NCBI GenBank assembly: GCA_029239905.1
Contig: JARBUB010000003.1
Coordinates: 1-35,811 of the forward strand
Length of the DNA: 35,811 bases
Source: Clostridia bacterium
Lineage (GTDB): Bacteria > Bacillota > Clostridia > Lutisporales > Lutisporaceae
Direction: 5' to 3'
The notes under the pieces were generated by a model. It saw only the letters and a list, made by a program, of their open reading frames with translations, made no database searches and had not been told where the DNA came from. Shown here piece after piece: positions 26,815-35,279 of the stretch; positions within the stretch are counted from its first letter, which is position 1; every line of letters starts with the position of its first letter. A program made the position numbers and the translations under genes.

Positions 26815-27731
26815 ACATTTGCCAACTTCTCACCTGCAATATATCTTTTTAGGTTATTATAGATAATATCAAATCTTCTTTCGTTTCTCATCTCGGATAT
26901 CCAAGAATTATGAGGCGTAATGATTATATTATCCAGATTCCAGAGGGCACTATCAGGAGGAAGTGGTTCTTCTTCAAATACGTCTAGAGCAGCACCTCTG
27001 AGGTTGCCTAAGCCAAGTGCTTCAATCAGAGCAGATTCTTTTATAACACTGCCTCTTGAGATATTAATTAAGCAGGCCCCCTTTTTAAAATGACTTAGGG
27101 TAGCTTCATTAATTAAGTGATAGGTTGCTTCTGTTGACGGTATAGAAAGTATAACAACATCTGATTGTGCTAATGCCTGATTTAGCTCAGTCATTTTATA
27201 GCAGCTGTTAAAATGCGTTATACTCTTACCTGTTGTATTGATACCAATTATATTTACATCAAAGCCCTGTAGTCTTTTGGCAGCCTCTGAAGCAATACTT
27301 CCAGTACCCACAAAACATACAGTCTTATTATATAACTCTAATAATGATGTATCCATCTGCCATTTTCTTTCGCTTTGCTTTTGGTATAAGCTCTTACTGT
27401 TTTTTAGCAGTTCAAGTATTTTCATAACGATCCATTCACCCATAGGGATGGAATAGCCAGAACGATTGTTTGTTACCAGAATATCGTGTTCTTTCACCTT
27501 ATCCTTTGGCACCTGATCGATACCAATACTCGAAAGTTGAATCCATTTCAGCTGTTTCAACTTGGAGATATCTAGTTTCTCGAAAGGGTTATAACAGACA
27601 AGTACATCAATATCAGAAATATCCCCAGTATTAGAGACAACATGCTCATCAACGTAAATGAGTTCATACCCTAGTTCCTTTATAGCATTCATTTTCTCAG
27701 TGCCATAGTTATAAGTAAACAAAGCTTTCAT
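26790..27731 (-). CDS. D-isomer-specific 2-hydroxyacid dehydrogenase family protein
   Basis: A 313-residue NAD-dependent oxidoreductase of the phosphoglycerate dehydrogenase/2-hydroxyacid dehydrogenase family. The NAD loop is FVGTGSIASEAAKRL, where alanine stands at the third glycine of GxGxxG, a common variant. Catalytic residues are the arginine in NISRGSVI, the glutamate in DVFEEEPLP and the histidine in ITPHNSW. WIQLSSIGIDQVP and NNRSGYSIPMGEW are substrate-domain blocks. It lacks a C-terminal ACT domain, so it need not be the serine-pathway SerA. The substrate is unknown. The ribosome site on the minus strand is GAGGTGAG. It is convergent with the sigma-54 activator. Confidence 0.88.
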   Translation of the reverse strand: MKALFTYNYGTEKMNAIKELGYELIYVDEHVVSNTGDISDIDVLVCYNPFEKLDISKLKQLKWIQLSSIGIDQVPKDKVKEHDILVTNNRSGYSIPMGEWIVMKILELLKNSKSLYQKQSERKWQMDTSLLELYNKTVCFVGTGSIASEAAKRLQGFDVNIIGINTTGKSITHFNSCYKMTELNQALAQSDVVILSIPSTEATYHLINEATLSHFKKGACLINISRGSVIKESALIEALGLGNLRGAALDVFEEEPLPPDSALWNLDNIIITPHNSWISEMRNERRFDIIYNNLKRYIAGEKLANVIEIEKGY

Positions 27732-27767
27732 AATCTCACCTCAATGCTTCAATTTAGATATATCATT

Positions 27768-27797
27768 ATTATATTACAAAATCATTTAGAAAACCAA
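27768..27797 (-). promoter_or_regulatory. Possible sigma-A promoter of the dehydrogenase gene
   Basis: On the minus strand, TTGGTT (27797-27792), an 18-base spacer and TATAAT (27773-27768). The -10 is perfect but the -35 is weak. It lies about 37 bases upstream of the ATG. Confidence 0.4.
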
Positions 27798-27943
27798 ATC
27801 CCTAATTTTTAGAGCCTGATACGGATATATCTTTTGGTGTCATGGAACGGTGTAGCTAGATTCAAAAAAAAGGGGAATTTGCGGCTGCTTTTATACATAA
27901 TAGATATAAAAATTGAAATTTATTAATGACCAGGTAATAAATG

Positions 27944-27952
27944 TGATATAAT
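27944..27952 (+). promoter_or_regulatory. Extended -10 promoter before the structured element
   Basis: TGATATAAT gives the TGn extension and a perfect TATAAT (27947-27952). The -35 is poor. A start near 27958 would place the 5' end at the first stem of the structured element. Confidence 0.55.
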
Positions 27953-27954
27953 AT

Positions 27955-28062
27955 AACGAGGCAAAAAGATGTCCCCCACTTCTATAAGTGGTGGGTTCCA
28001 ATTTCGTATATGGCAGTGGGCATATATCCCCCGCCTCGTTGAAACGCTCGGGTAGTTTTTTT
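27955..28062 (+). ncRNA. Structured RNA candidate of unknown class (leader, sRNA or element remnant)
   Basis: Pairing on the plus strand gives a three-way junction: P1 AACGAGGC (27955-27962) with GCCTCGTT (28033-28040); P2 CCCCCACTT (27973-27981) with AAGTGGTGGG (27986-27995, one bulged T); P3 GTATATG (28006-28012) with CATATAT (28021-28027), loop GCAGTGGG. A second hairpin, CCCG (28030-28033) and CGT (28037-28039) with ACG (28044-28046) and CGGG (28049-28052), is followed by TAG and seven T (28056-28062). It shares bases with the 3' strand of P1, so the two cannot coexist, as in a riboswitch or attenuator. I do not recognise the class. P2 also resembles hairpins at IS200/IS605-type ends, so a mobile-element remnant is the main alternative. 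The rest of the 410-bp gap (27732-28141) shows no gene. Confidence 0.5.
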
Positions 28063-28080
28063 GCAATAGTGCAAAAAAAC
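28055..28080. repeat. Perfect 11-bp inverted repeat GTTTTTTTGCA/TGCAAAAAAAC
   Basis: The arms 28055-28065 and 28070-28080 are perfect with an ATAG loop. The left arm supplies the T-run of the terminator-like hairpin before it. It could act as a terminator on either strand or be the edge of an inserted element. Confidence 0.6.
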
Positions 28081-28141
28081 CTCATTAAAATCTTGTTATA
28101 ATATGATTTAAATTGGGAAAATAGTACAGGAGGAAGTCAGA

Positions 28142-29476
28142 TTGAAAATAAATGAAGTACATATAAAAGATGTGCTTCCGGGAAGCATAGCTGAGGAATT
28201 AGAAATAGAAAAAGGTGATAAGCTTGTATCAATAAATGGTGCAAGTGTATTAGATATAATAGAATACAAATACCTTATAACAGATGAATATTTGGAGCTA
28301 GAAATCAGGAAGCCTGACGGACAAATCTGGGAGTTTGAAATTGAAAAGGAATATGACGATGATTTGGGAATCATATTTGATGGTATTATAGATAATCCAA
28401 AGTCTTGTCATAACAAATGCATATTCTGTTTTATTGACCAAATGCCAAAGGGTATGAGGGAAACCTTGTATTTTAAGGATGATGATACTAGATTATCGTT
28501 TTTAATGGGAAATTTCATAACCTTGACGAATATGAAGCAATCAGAAATAGATAAGATCATAAGATATAGGATTAGTCCTATTAATGTCTCTGTACATACT
28601 ACAAACCCTGAACTCCGTGCTCAAATGCTGAACAACAAGAACGCTGTAAAAATAATGGATTATCTCAAGCTTCTGACAGAGAACGAAATTGAAGTTAAAG
28701 CACAAATCGTACTTTGTCCCGGCGTAAATGACGGAGTTGAGTTAGAGAGAACACTGCGTGATTTATCAAAAATGTATCCTTCACTCAGCACAGCGGCTAT
28801 TGTGCCCATAGGTCTTACAAAGTACAGAGAGGGGCTATATGATTTAAAGGAAGTTTCAAAGGAGAAGGCAGAAGAGATAATAAATCAGGTAGAAATACTC
28901 CAGAAGGAATTCTATGCTAAGATGGATACTAGATTTGGATTCTTATCAGATGAGTTTTATCTAATTGCAGAAAAGGAACTGCCTGATTATGATACATATG
29001 AGGACTTTAAACAGCTGGATAATGGTGTGGGCTTGATTACCTTGTTTAGAGACGAAATTACGAACTCCTTAGAACTATTAGAGAATAAGGATTATAACGT
29101 AGCAAACAAAAAACTTTATATAATAACTGGCAGCTATGCATATCCTATCATACAGGAAGCTGTAGAAGGTATAAAGGCAAGAGTACCAGCAATGAGTATC
29201 GAAGCAGTTGCAATTTCCAATGATTTCTTTGGGCATAGTGTGAAGGTGTCGGGGCTAACAACCGGACAGGATATCATAGCACAAATGAAAGGTAAAATCG
29301 AGGCAGGGACTGAAAACATTTTCTTAATACCTGACAGTATGCTTCGAAAAGACGAAGAAGTGTTTTTAGATGATCTGACGATAATTGACATCGAAAAACA
29401 GCTGGAAATCAAAATGTCTGTCTGTATGCAGGATGGCAGCGACTTAATTGAAAAGATACTGAATATAATTAAATAA
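28142..29476 (+). CDS. DUF512 PDZ/radical-SAM-like protein
   Basis: A 444-residue protein. A PDZ-like domain covers about residues 1-70 (VLPGSIAEELEIEKGDKLVS). A cysteine motif SCHNKCIFCF (C89, C93, C96) has the CxxxCxxC spacing of radical-SAM enzymes. INVSVHTTNPELRAQML and VLCPGVNDGVELERTL follow, and the C-terminal DUF512 half contains GSYAYPIIQEAVEG and the conserved MLRKDEEVFLDD. The family is widespread in Clostridia and cyanobacteria. I know of no firmly established reaction. The start is a TTG with AGGAGG eight bases upstream. It sits just before der, a common clostridial pairing, and downstream of the structured element. Confidence 0.9.
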   Translation: MKINEVHIKDVLPGSIAEELEIEKGDKLVSINGASVLDIIEYKYLITDEYLELEIRKPDGQIWEFEIEKEYDDDLGIIFDGIIDNPKSCHNKCIFCFIDQMPKGMRETLYFKDDDTRLSFLMGNFITLTNMKQSEIDKIIRYRISPINVSVHTTNPELRAQMLNNKNAVKIMDYLKLLTENEIEVKAQIVLCPGVNDGVELERTLRDLSKMYPSLSTAAIVPIGLTKYREGLYDLKEVSKEKAEEIINQVEILQKEFYAKMDTRFGFLSDEFYLIAEKELPDYDTYEDFKQLDNGVGLITLFRDEITNSLELLENKDYNVANKKLYIITGSYAYPIIQEAVEGIKARVPAMSIEAVAISNDFFGHSVKVSGLTTGQDIIAQMKGKIEAGTENIFLIPDSMLRKDEEVFLDDLTIIDIEKQLEIKMSVCMQDGSDLIEKILNIIK

Positions 29477-29607
29477 TATATGTTTTGCATGAAGTCAAAA
29501 TGTGCAAAATATTTTCCTTGGTTCATATGATGCGAAAAATACATCTTAATTAGTATTTTGCAACACATATAAAGATACATAAGAAAAGTTAAATTGGAGG
29601 TTTTATA

Positions 29608-30921
29608 ATGGCAAAGCCAGTAGCAGCAATTGTAGGTAGACCTAATGTTGGCAAGTCCACATTATTCAATAAAATGGCAGGTAGAAGAATTTCAATCGTA
29701 GAGGATACACCGGGAGTAACAAGAGATCGTATTTATACAGAAGTAGAATGGTTGGACAAAAAGTTTACACTCATTGATACAGGGGGTATTGAACCCTACA
29801 GTGAGGATGTTATTATGGTCCAGATGAGAAGACAGGCAGAAATAGCTATTGAAATGGCACAAGTAATAATTTTTATCGTTGATGGTCAAGAGGGTATAAC
29901 TCCTGCGGATCAAGAAGTAGCTACTATGCTTCGCAAGTCCAAAAAGAAGATTATTCTCGTGGTAAATAAAATTGATGCGCCGAAATTTAAGGATAATGTA
30001 TATGAATTCTATAACCTAGGATTGGGTGAACCCATTGGAATTTCAGCTGCTCAACAATTAGGACTAGGGGATATGCTTGATGAGATATTAGCTGGGTTCC
30101 CAGAGTCAGATGAAGAAGACTATGATGAATTCACTACAAAGGTAGCTATTGTTGGTAAGCCTAATGTAGGGAAATCATCCTTGATTAATAAAATTATAGG
30201 TGAAGAAAGAGTAATTGTAAGTGATGTTGCTGGTACAACTAGAGACGCTATTGATACTCCTTTTGAGTTTGGCGAGGATAAGTATGTGTTTATAGATACG
30301 GCAGGAATGCGTAAGAGAAAGAAGATATTTGAGAACATTGAACATTATAGTGTAGTTAGATCTCTGACAGCTATCGAACGGTCAGATGTTTGCCTCATTT
30401 TAATTGATGCAGAGGAAGGCGTTACAGAGCAAGACACAAAGATTGCCGGCTTTGTTAATGAACAAGGAAGGGCAGCCATTATTGTAGTAAATAAATGGGA
30501 CCTTGTAGAAAAAGATGAAAAGACCATGAATAGATTCATTGAAGATATTAGAAGAGAACTGCCTTTTATGGCATATGCACCAACGATATTTATATCCGCT
30601 CTAACAGGGCAAAGAGTTACAAAGCTGTTTGACCTGATAAAGAGTGTATCTAACCAGCACGCTCTGAGAATTTCTACAGGAATGGTTAATGATATTATAA
30701 ATGAAGCAGTACTAATGAATCAGCCTGCAATATCAGGGGGCAGAAGACTTAAGATACTATATACAACACAAGTATCGGTTAAACCACCGACATTTGCATT
30801 GTTTGTAAATGATCCTGAAATACTGCATTTCTCCTACCAAAGATATTTAGAAAACCAACTCCGAAAATCCTTTGGATTTGAGGGAACGCCTATTAGATTC
30901 TTAATTAGAAAAAGAGATTAG
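29608..30921 (+). CDS. der: Ribosome biogenesis GTPase Der (EngA)
   Basis: A 437-residue GTPase with two tandem G domains and a C-terminal KH-like domain, needed for 50S subunit assembly. First domain: [29 protein letters not shown] and NKID. Second domain: [34 protein letters not shown] and NKWD. The KH-like part includes [20 protein letters not shown]. Length and layout are normal. The ATG follows TTGGAGGTTTTATA. It is separated from the DUF512 gene by 131 bp that holds only weak inverted repeats. The plsY ATG is 11 bases downstream of its stop. Confidence 0.98.
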   Translation: MAKPVAAIVGRPNVGKSTLFNKMAGRRISIVEDTPGVTRDRIYTEVEWLDKKFTLIDTGGIEPYSEDVIMVQMRRQAEIAIEMAQVIIFIVDGQEGITPADQEVATMLRKSKKKIILVVNKIDAPKFKDNVYEFYNLGLGEPIGISAAQQLGLGDMLDEILAGFPESDEEDYDEFTTKVAIVGKPNVGKSSLINKIIGEERVIVSDVAGTTRDAIDTPFEFGEDKYVFIDTAGMRKRKKIFENIEHYSVVRSLTAIERSDVCLILIDAEEGVTEQDTKIAGFVNEQGRAAIIVVNKWDLVEKDEKTMNRFIEDIRRELPFMAYAPTIFISALTGQRVTKLFDLIKSVSNQHALRISTGMVNDIINEAVLMNQPAISGGRRLKILYTTQVSVKPPTFALFVNDPEILHFSYQRYLENQLRKSFGFEGTPIRFLIRKRD

Positions 30922-30931
30922 GAGGATAGCC

Positions 30932-31546
30932 ATGGATTCAACAATAATATTCAAGTATGTATTGGTGAGTGTGATAGCTTATTTTCTAGGAAATTTTGCA
31001 ACCTCTTACATAGTGTCTATGCGTTCGGCACATATTGATATCAGAAAGCATGGGAGCGGCAATGCAGGAGCAACTAACGTTCTAAGGGTACTTGGTGCAA
31101 AAGCGGCAGCACTTACTTTTCTAGGTGATGCCCTAAAAGGGATAATAGCTGTATTAATAGGACGGTATTTAGTAGGCAGCAATGGTGCGCTTCTTGCCGG
31201 CTTATTCGTTGTAATTGGGCATAATTGGCCTATTACACTTGGATTCAAAGGTGGAAAGGGAGTTGCAACAACCATAGGGTCAATGCTTGCGATAAACCCT
31301 CTTCTAGTTTTGATTGTATTTGCAGTGGGAGTAGCCGTGTTAATGATAACAAAATATGTTTCTTTGGCATCCATCACAGGAATGGTGATTTTTCCAATTG
31401 CAATGATTGCTTTTAAGCAAAGCACAGAGTATGTCGCTTTTAGCTTAATACTTGCTTTAATAGCTATTTTTAAACATAGAAAGAATATAGTTAGATTAAT
31501 AAAGGGTACAGAATCAAAGATTGGAAATAAAACAAAAGCAGTTTAG
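30932..31546 (+). CDS. plsY: Glycerol-3-phosphate acyltransferase PlsY
   Basis: A 204-residue membrane acyltransferase that transfers an acyl group from acyl-phosphate to glycerol 3-phosphate, the first step of phospholipid synthesis. Family motifs are GSGNAGATNVLRVLG, GHNWPITLGFKGGKGVATTIG, and KYVSLASITG. About five hydrophobic segments are visible. The ATG follows AGGAGGATAGCC. It lies between der and gpsA. GpsA makes its glycerol 3-phosphate substrate, so the two adjacent genes are metabolically linked. The gpsA start is 10 bases after its stop. Confidence 0.97.
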   Translation: MDSTIIFKYVLVSVIAYFLGNFATSYIVSMRSAHIDIRKHGSGNAGATNVLRVLGAKAAALTFLGDALKGIIAVLIGRYLVGSNGALLAGLFVVIGHNWPITLGFKGGKGVATTIGSMLAINPLLVLIVFAVGVAVLMITKYVSLASITGMVIFPIAMIAFKQSTEYVAFSLILALIAIFKHRKNIVRLIKGTESKIGNKTKAV

Positions 31547-31556
31547 GAGGGAACTA

Positions 31557-32582
31557 ATGTATAACGTATCGATAATCGGCGCAGGAAGCTGGGGAACAGC
31601 TATTGCCGTCATGCTTGCAAAAAAAGGCTGTCACGTAAAGCAGTGGGTTAGAAGAGAAGAGCTATGCAAGCAAATAAAGGAAACGAAAGAGAACATTCCA
31701 TATTTGCCGGGTGTAGTTTTGCCTAGCAATATTGACATATCAAGTGATTTAGAATATTGCTGCAAGGACAGTGATATATTGGTTATTGCAACACCGTCTC
31801 ACGCTGTAAGAGAGACAGTAAACACAATGAAACCCTATGTTAACAATAATAAAATAATCGTTAACTTAGCAAAGGGAATAGAAAACGATACTTTAATGAG
31901 AATGTCTCAAATAATTGAAGAAATATTACCGAATAACAAAGCGGTTGTATTGTCTGGACCTTGTCATGCAGAGGAAGTAGCGAAGGACATCCCTACAGCT
32001 ATCGTAGCTACAGCGAGAGAGCGTAAGACAGCGGAATACATACAGGACGTATTTATGACTCCTAAATTTAGAGTCTATACAAATCCAGATATGATAGGTG
32101 TGGAACTTGGCGGAGCTTTGAAAAACATTATTGCTATCGGGGCTGGTGTAATTGATGGTTTGGGCTTTGGAGACAACACCAAGGCTGCACTTATGACAAG
32201 AGGAATTGTTGAAATATCAAGACTTGGAGAATCCTTAGGAGCAAATAAACTCACTTTTGCAGGTCTGTCCGGTATAGGAGACTTAATAGTTACTTGTACA
32301 AGTATGCATAGTAGAAATCGTAGGGCAGGGATTGCCATAGGCGAAGGGAAATCCCTTGAGGAGATTCTTGGTGGAACAAGCATGGTTGTAGAAGGTATTC
32401 GGACAACGAAGTCAGCCTTTGACCTAGCCACTAAAATGGGCGTGGAGATGCCAATTACTCAGGAAATATATAATGTGCTTTATAACAAGGCAGATGTTAA
32501 AAATTCAGTAATAAACTTGATGATGAGGGCAAAAACTCATGAGTCAGAGGATATAGATGGAATTTACGGCGTAGAGTGGTAA
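31557..32582 (+). CDS. gpsA: NAD(P)-dependent glycerol-3-phosphate dehydrogenase
   Basis: A 341-residue enzyme that reduces dihydroxyacetone phosphate to glycerol 3-phosphate, the PlsY substrate. The Rossmann loop VSIIGAGSWGTAIAV begins at residue 3. KGIEND, LSGPCHAEEVA, the lysine in GGALKNIIAIGAG, and GLSGIGDLIVTCTS are the family blocks. The ATG at 31557 is six bases after AGGAGG. An in-frame ATG at 31521 lies inside plsY, before that ribosome site, and is rejected. It is last in the der-plsY-gpsA run and ends at the terminator 32652-32690. Confidence 0.97.
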   Translation: MYNVSIIGAGSWGTAIAVMLAKKGCHVKQWVRREELCKQIKETKENIPYLPGVVLPSNIDISSDLEYCCKDSDILVIATPSHAVRETVNTMKPYVNNNKIIVNLAKGIENDTLMRMSQIIEEILPNNKAVVLSGPCHAEEVAKDIPTAIVATARERKTAEYIQDVFMTPKFRVYTNPDMIGVELGGALKNIIAIGAGVIDGLGFGDNTKAALMTRGIVEISRLGESLGANKLTFAGLSGIGDLIVTCTSMHSRNRRAGIAIGEGKSLEEILGGTSMVVEGIRTTKSAFDLATKMGVEMPITQEIYNVLYNKADVKNSVINLMMRAKTHESEDIDGIYGVEW

Positions 32583-32651
32583 CATAAGCAATGAGACTGC
32601 AGATAACAAAAGGGTTGCGCAAAAATCGAAAAATACTTTGATTTACACTAT

Positions 32652-32690
32652 ATACAGTACAAAGGATAATGCTTTGTACTGTATTTTTTT
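32652..32690 (+). terminator. Terminator of the der-plsY-gpsA run
   Basis: A perfect 13-bp stem (ATACAGTACAAAG at 32652-32664, CTTTGTACTGTAT at 32672-32684), 7-nt loop and a run of seven T. Confidence 0.92.
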
Positions 32691-32771
32691 GTAATAATCT
32701 TTGTTTGATTACATATATATATATTGCTAATACATATAAGTTGGAAGTATATTTTTAAGGAGGTAGAGCAA

Positions 32772-34250
32772 GTGGAAGGATTCGATGTTTATCGAGATAT
32801 AGCCGAGAGAACTGACGGTAGTATTTACATAGGTGTGGTAGGGCCTGTTAGAACCGGCAAATCAACCTTCATCAAAAGATTTATGGAATTACTGGTTCTC
32901 CCAAACATAGAGAATGAATTTAAACGCGAGAGAGCCAAAGATGAATTACCCCAAAGTGCGAATGGAAAGACTATAATGACAACAGAGCCAAAGTTTGTGC
33001 CTAACGAAGCCATAGAACTAACCTTAAGAGCAAATGCTACGTTTAAGGTAAGAATGATTGACTGTGTTGGTTATCTGATAGAGGGAGCTATGGGCCATCT
33101 TGAAAATAATTCTGCGAGATTGGTTAATACTCCATGGTTTGAAAATCAAATACCATTTGAAGAAGCTGCAGAGATAGGTACAAGAAAGGTTATAGCTGAT
33201 CACTCAACTATAGGACTTGTAGTTACTACTGACGGCTCAATAACTGAACTCCCAAGAAGAAGTTATATTGAAGCTGAAGAAAGAGTTGTAAGAGAGCTAA
33301 AGGAATTAGAGAAACCTTTTATTATCGTATTGAACTCCTCAAAGCCAACAGCTCAAGAGACTATCGAGCTGCGTGAAGCATTAGAAACAAAATATGGTAC
33401 ACCAGTAGTGATTGTAGACTGTCAAAGAATGCAGATGGAAGACTTAGATGCAATACTTGAAAAGGTATTATTCGAATTCCCTGTAAGAGAAATCAATTTC
33501 CATCTACCAAGATGGTTTGATTCATTGGAGTTGGATCACTGGCTCAAAACAGATATGGTAAATGGTATCAGAACAAATATTAGTGATGTGTATAGACTAA
33601 GAGACATAGACACAACCATAGCAAATATTAGAGAATTAGATAATCTTGATAATGTATCTATTGGCGATATGCGCTTAGGCGAAGGTGTAGTAAACGTTGA
33701 CCTTGATCTTAAGCAAGGCTTGTTCTACAGAGTATTAGGTGAGGTATCAGGCTATAGCTTAGATGGCGATTATCAGCTTATCACTTTAGTAAAAGATTTA
33801 TCACAAGCAAAGCGTGAATATGATAAGGTTAAGGATGCTTTGAGAGATGTTAAAGAGTATGGCTATGGTATGGTAGCTCCATCGGTTGAAGAAATCAGAT
33901 TGGAACAGCCGGAAATAACAAAACAAGGAAATAAATTTGGTGTAAAATTAAGGGCTAGTGCTCCATCACTCCATATAATAAGGGCAGATATTGAAACAGA
34001 AATATCACCGCTGATTGGTACCGAAAAGCAAAGTGAAGAGTTCGTAACTTATTTTATGAATGAATTTGAAAGTGATCCAGAAAAGATTTGGAACTCTAAT
34101 ATGTTTGGTAAGTCATTGTATGATATGGTAAAAGAAGAGCTGCAAGGCAAACTTTATAAGATGCCGGAAGATATACAAGGTAAACTCCAGTTGACTCTTA
34201 ACAAAGTTGTTAATGATTCAAAAGGTGGTATAATTTGCATAATCATATAG
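32772..34250 (+). CDS. spoIVA: Stage IV sporulation protein A, spore coat ATPase
   Basis: A 492-residue SpoIVA, the same length as in B. subtilis. It hydrolyses ATP to polymerise into the basement layer of the spore coat on the mother-cell side of the forespore. Walker A is GPVRTGKST with K30, matching the B. subtilis position. AERTDGSIYIGVVG and EQPEITKQGNKFGVKL are family blocks. The start is the GTG at 32772, seven bases after AAGGAGGT. An upstream TTG at 32724 is rejected. Expression by sigma-E would be expected. ACATAT (32711-32716) and CATATAAG (32733-32740) with a 16-base spacer are a weak candidate. It stands alone, after the gpsA terminator. Confidence 0.97.
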   Translation: MEGFDVYRDIAERTDGSIYIGVVGPVRTGKSTFIKRFMELLVLPNIENEFKRERAKDELPQSANGKTIMTTEPKFVPNEAIELTLRANATFKVRMIDCVGYLIEGAMGHLENNSARLVNTPWFENQIPFEEAAEIGTRKVIADHSTIGLVVTTDGSITELPRRSYIEAEERVVRELKELEKPFIIVLNSSKPTAQETIELREALETKYGTPVVIVDCQRMQMEDLDAILEKVLFEFPVREINFHLPRWFDSLELDHWLKTDMVNGIRTNISDVYRLRDIDTTIANIRELDNLDNVSIGDMRLGEGVVNVDLDLKQGLFYRVLGEVSGYSLDGDYQLITLVKDLSQAKREYDKVKDALRDVKEYGYGMVAPSVEEIRLEQPEITKQGNKFGVKLRASAPSLHIIRADIETEISPLIGTEKQSEEFVTYFMNEFESDPEKIWNSNMFGKSLYDMVKEELQGKLYKMPEDIQGKLQLTLNKVVNDSKGGIICIII

Positions 34251-34264
34251 TGTATTAGCTAATG

Positions 34265-34294
34265 AAAGCTCCTGATTTACATCAGGAGCTTTTT
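34265..34294 (+). terminator. Terminator of spoIVA
   Basis: A perfect 12-bp stem (AAAGCTCCTGAT at 34265-34276, ATCAGGAGCTTT at 34281-34292) with a TTAC loop and TTTTT. It lies between the convergent spoIVA and speD genes. The minus-strand side also has an A-rich arm, so it may partly serve speD. Confidence 0.9.
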
Positions 34295-34299
34295 GACAT

Positions 34300-35118
34300 T
34301 TATACTTTAGTAACATTCTTACCGTAGAATATTTCGGACATTTCTTTCTTAAGCTTAGCCTTGATTTTCTTCTTTTCACCGGCTAGAAGATCTTTCTTTG
34401 TGATTCCAAATAGATAATTATCCAAATCGAATTCTTTAAGAATCATTTTAGTATGGAATATGTTATCTTGATATACATTAACGTCTATCATTTGGAATCT
34501 GTCTTTTATATCTGTTGAGATATAATTTTGTATAGAATTTATTTTATGATCTATGAAAAACTTCTTACCGTTTACGTCTCTTGTAAAGCCCCTAACTCTA
34601 TAATCGATGGTCATAATATCTGAGTCAAAGCTATGAATCAAATAATTCAATGCTTTAAGAGGAGAAATTCTTCCACAGGTAGAGACATCTATATCAGCTC
34701 TAAATGTGCTTATACCATCATCTGGATGACTTTCTGGGTATGTATGAACTGTAATATGACTTTTGTCAAGGTGTGCAACAACGGCATCTGGTATTGGTCC
34801 TGGCGTTTCTGCATCATGTGAGTCATGGACAACTTCTTCATGAACACCCTCTTCAGCAACAAGCATTGTAACACTAGCCCCTTGCGGATCATAGTCTTCC
34901 TTTGCAATGTTTAGAATATTAGCACCAATTATATTAGCAACGCTTGTAAGTATATTTGTCAATCTATCTGCATTATATTGTTCATCAATGTATTCAATAT
35001 AACCCTTGCAATCTTCAGTTGTTTTAGCATAACATATGTCATACATATTGAAGCTCAATGTCTTCGTTAGATTGTTAAACCCATATAGCTTTAATTTTTT
35101 GATATTTTTAATCTCCAT
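34300..35118 (-). CDS. speD: S-adenosylmethionine decarboxylase proenzyme SpeD
   Basis: A 272-residue SpeD of the longer E. coli-like type. It decarboxylates S-adenosylmethionine to give the aminopropyl donor for spermidine. The self-processing site is [14 protein letters not shown]: cleavage between K119 and S120 would create the pyruvoyl cofactor. The catalytic cysteine lies in [18 protein letters not shown]. The start is the ATG at 35118 on the minus strand, after GGGAGG. An in-frame ATG at 35181 gives 21 extra unrelated residues and would overlap the promoter. No speE or other polyamine gene is in the window. Confidence 0.95.
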   Translation of the reverse strand: MEIKNIKKLKLYGFNNLTKTLSFNMYDICYAKTTEDCKGYIEYIDEQYNADRLTNILTSVANIIGANILNIAKEDYDPQGASVTMLVAEEGVHEEVVHDSHDAETPGPIPDAVVAHLDKSHITVHTYPESHPDDGISTFRADIDVSTCGRISPLKALNYLIHSFDSDIMTIDYRVRGFTRDVNGKKFFIDHKINSIQNYISTDIKDRFQMIDVNVYQDNIFHTKMILKEFDLDNYLFGITKKDLLAGEKKKIKAKLKKEMSEIFYGKNVTKV

Positions 35119-35180
35119 TTTGGCCTCCCTATGTGTGCAATGTAACACAAACCATATTATTATATTTACCCACTTTTTCA

Positions 35181-35209
35181 ATTATAAACCTAAGTACCAT
35201 AGATATCAA
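35181..35209 (-). promoter_or_regulatory. Sigma-A promoter of speD
   Basis: On the minus strand, TTGATA (35209-35204), a 17-base spacer and TATAAT (35186-35181). A start near 35174 gives a leader of about 55 bases before the ATG at 35118. This position also argues against the longer speD start at 35181. Confidence 0.75.
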
Positions 35210-35240
35210 GTATTTGAGGGAAATTGGAGGATAAGGAAAT

Positions 35241-35266
35241 AAAAAGCACGGCATTTGCCGTGCTTT
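35241..35266 (-). terminator. Terminator of the M29 aminopeptidase gene
   Basis: Read on the minus strand, a perfect 10-bp stem (AAAGCACGGC, GCCGTGCTTT) with a 4-nt loop is followed by T residues (complement of 35241-35245). It lies 14 bases after the aminopeptidase stop codon. Confidence 0.85.
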
Positions 35267-35279
35267 AATTGCAGCTTAG

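Noticed and set aside
27955-28062. 6S RNA as the identity of the structured element
   Set aside because: The element is too short and lacks one long hairpin with a central bubble. The nearby hisS-aspS-tcdA order made 6S worth considering, but the fold does not match.
27891-28085. 64-residue minus-strand frame over the structured element
   Set aside because: It runs through the hairpins, lacks a clear ribosome site, and its composition follows the RNA pairing, not a protein pattern.
29477-29607. Terminator after the DUF512 gene
   Set aside because: Weak repeats TTTTGCA/TGCAAAA and AAAATAC/GTATTTT are present, but they have long loops and poor T-runs, so I do not call them.
31006-31425. 139-residue minus-strand frame inside plsY
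   Set aside because: It is antisense to conserved PlsY motifs and has no features of its own.
31521-31556. gpsA start overlapping plsY
   Set aside because: The Rossmann motif should begin within a few residues of the start, and AGGAGG sits six bases before the ATG at 31557.
32724-32771. Longer spoIVA from the TTG at 32724
   Set aside because: The GTG at 32772 has AAGGAGGT upstream, gives 492 residues and puts the Walker lysine at position 30 as in B. subtilis.
35119-35181. Longer speD with a hydrophobic N-terminus
   Set aside because: It would start at the -10 of the likely promoter and has no ribosome site. The ATG at 35118 follows GGGAGG.
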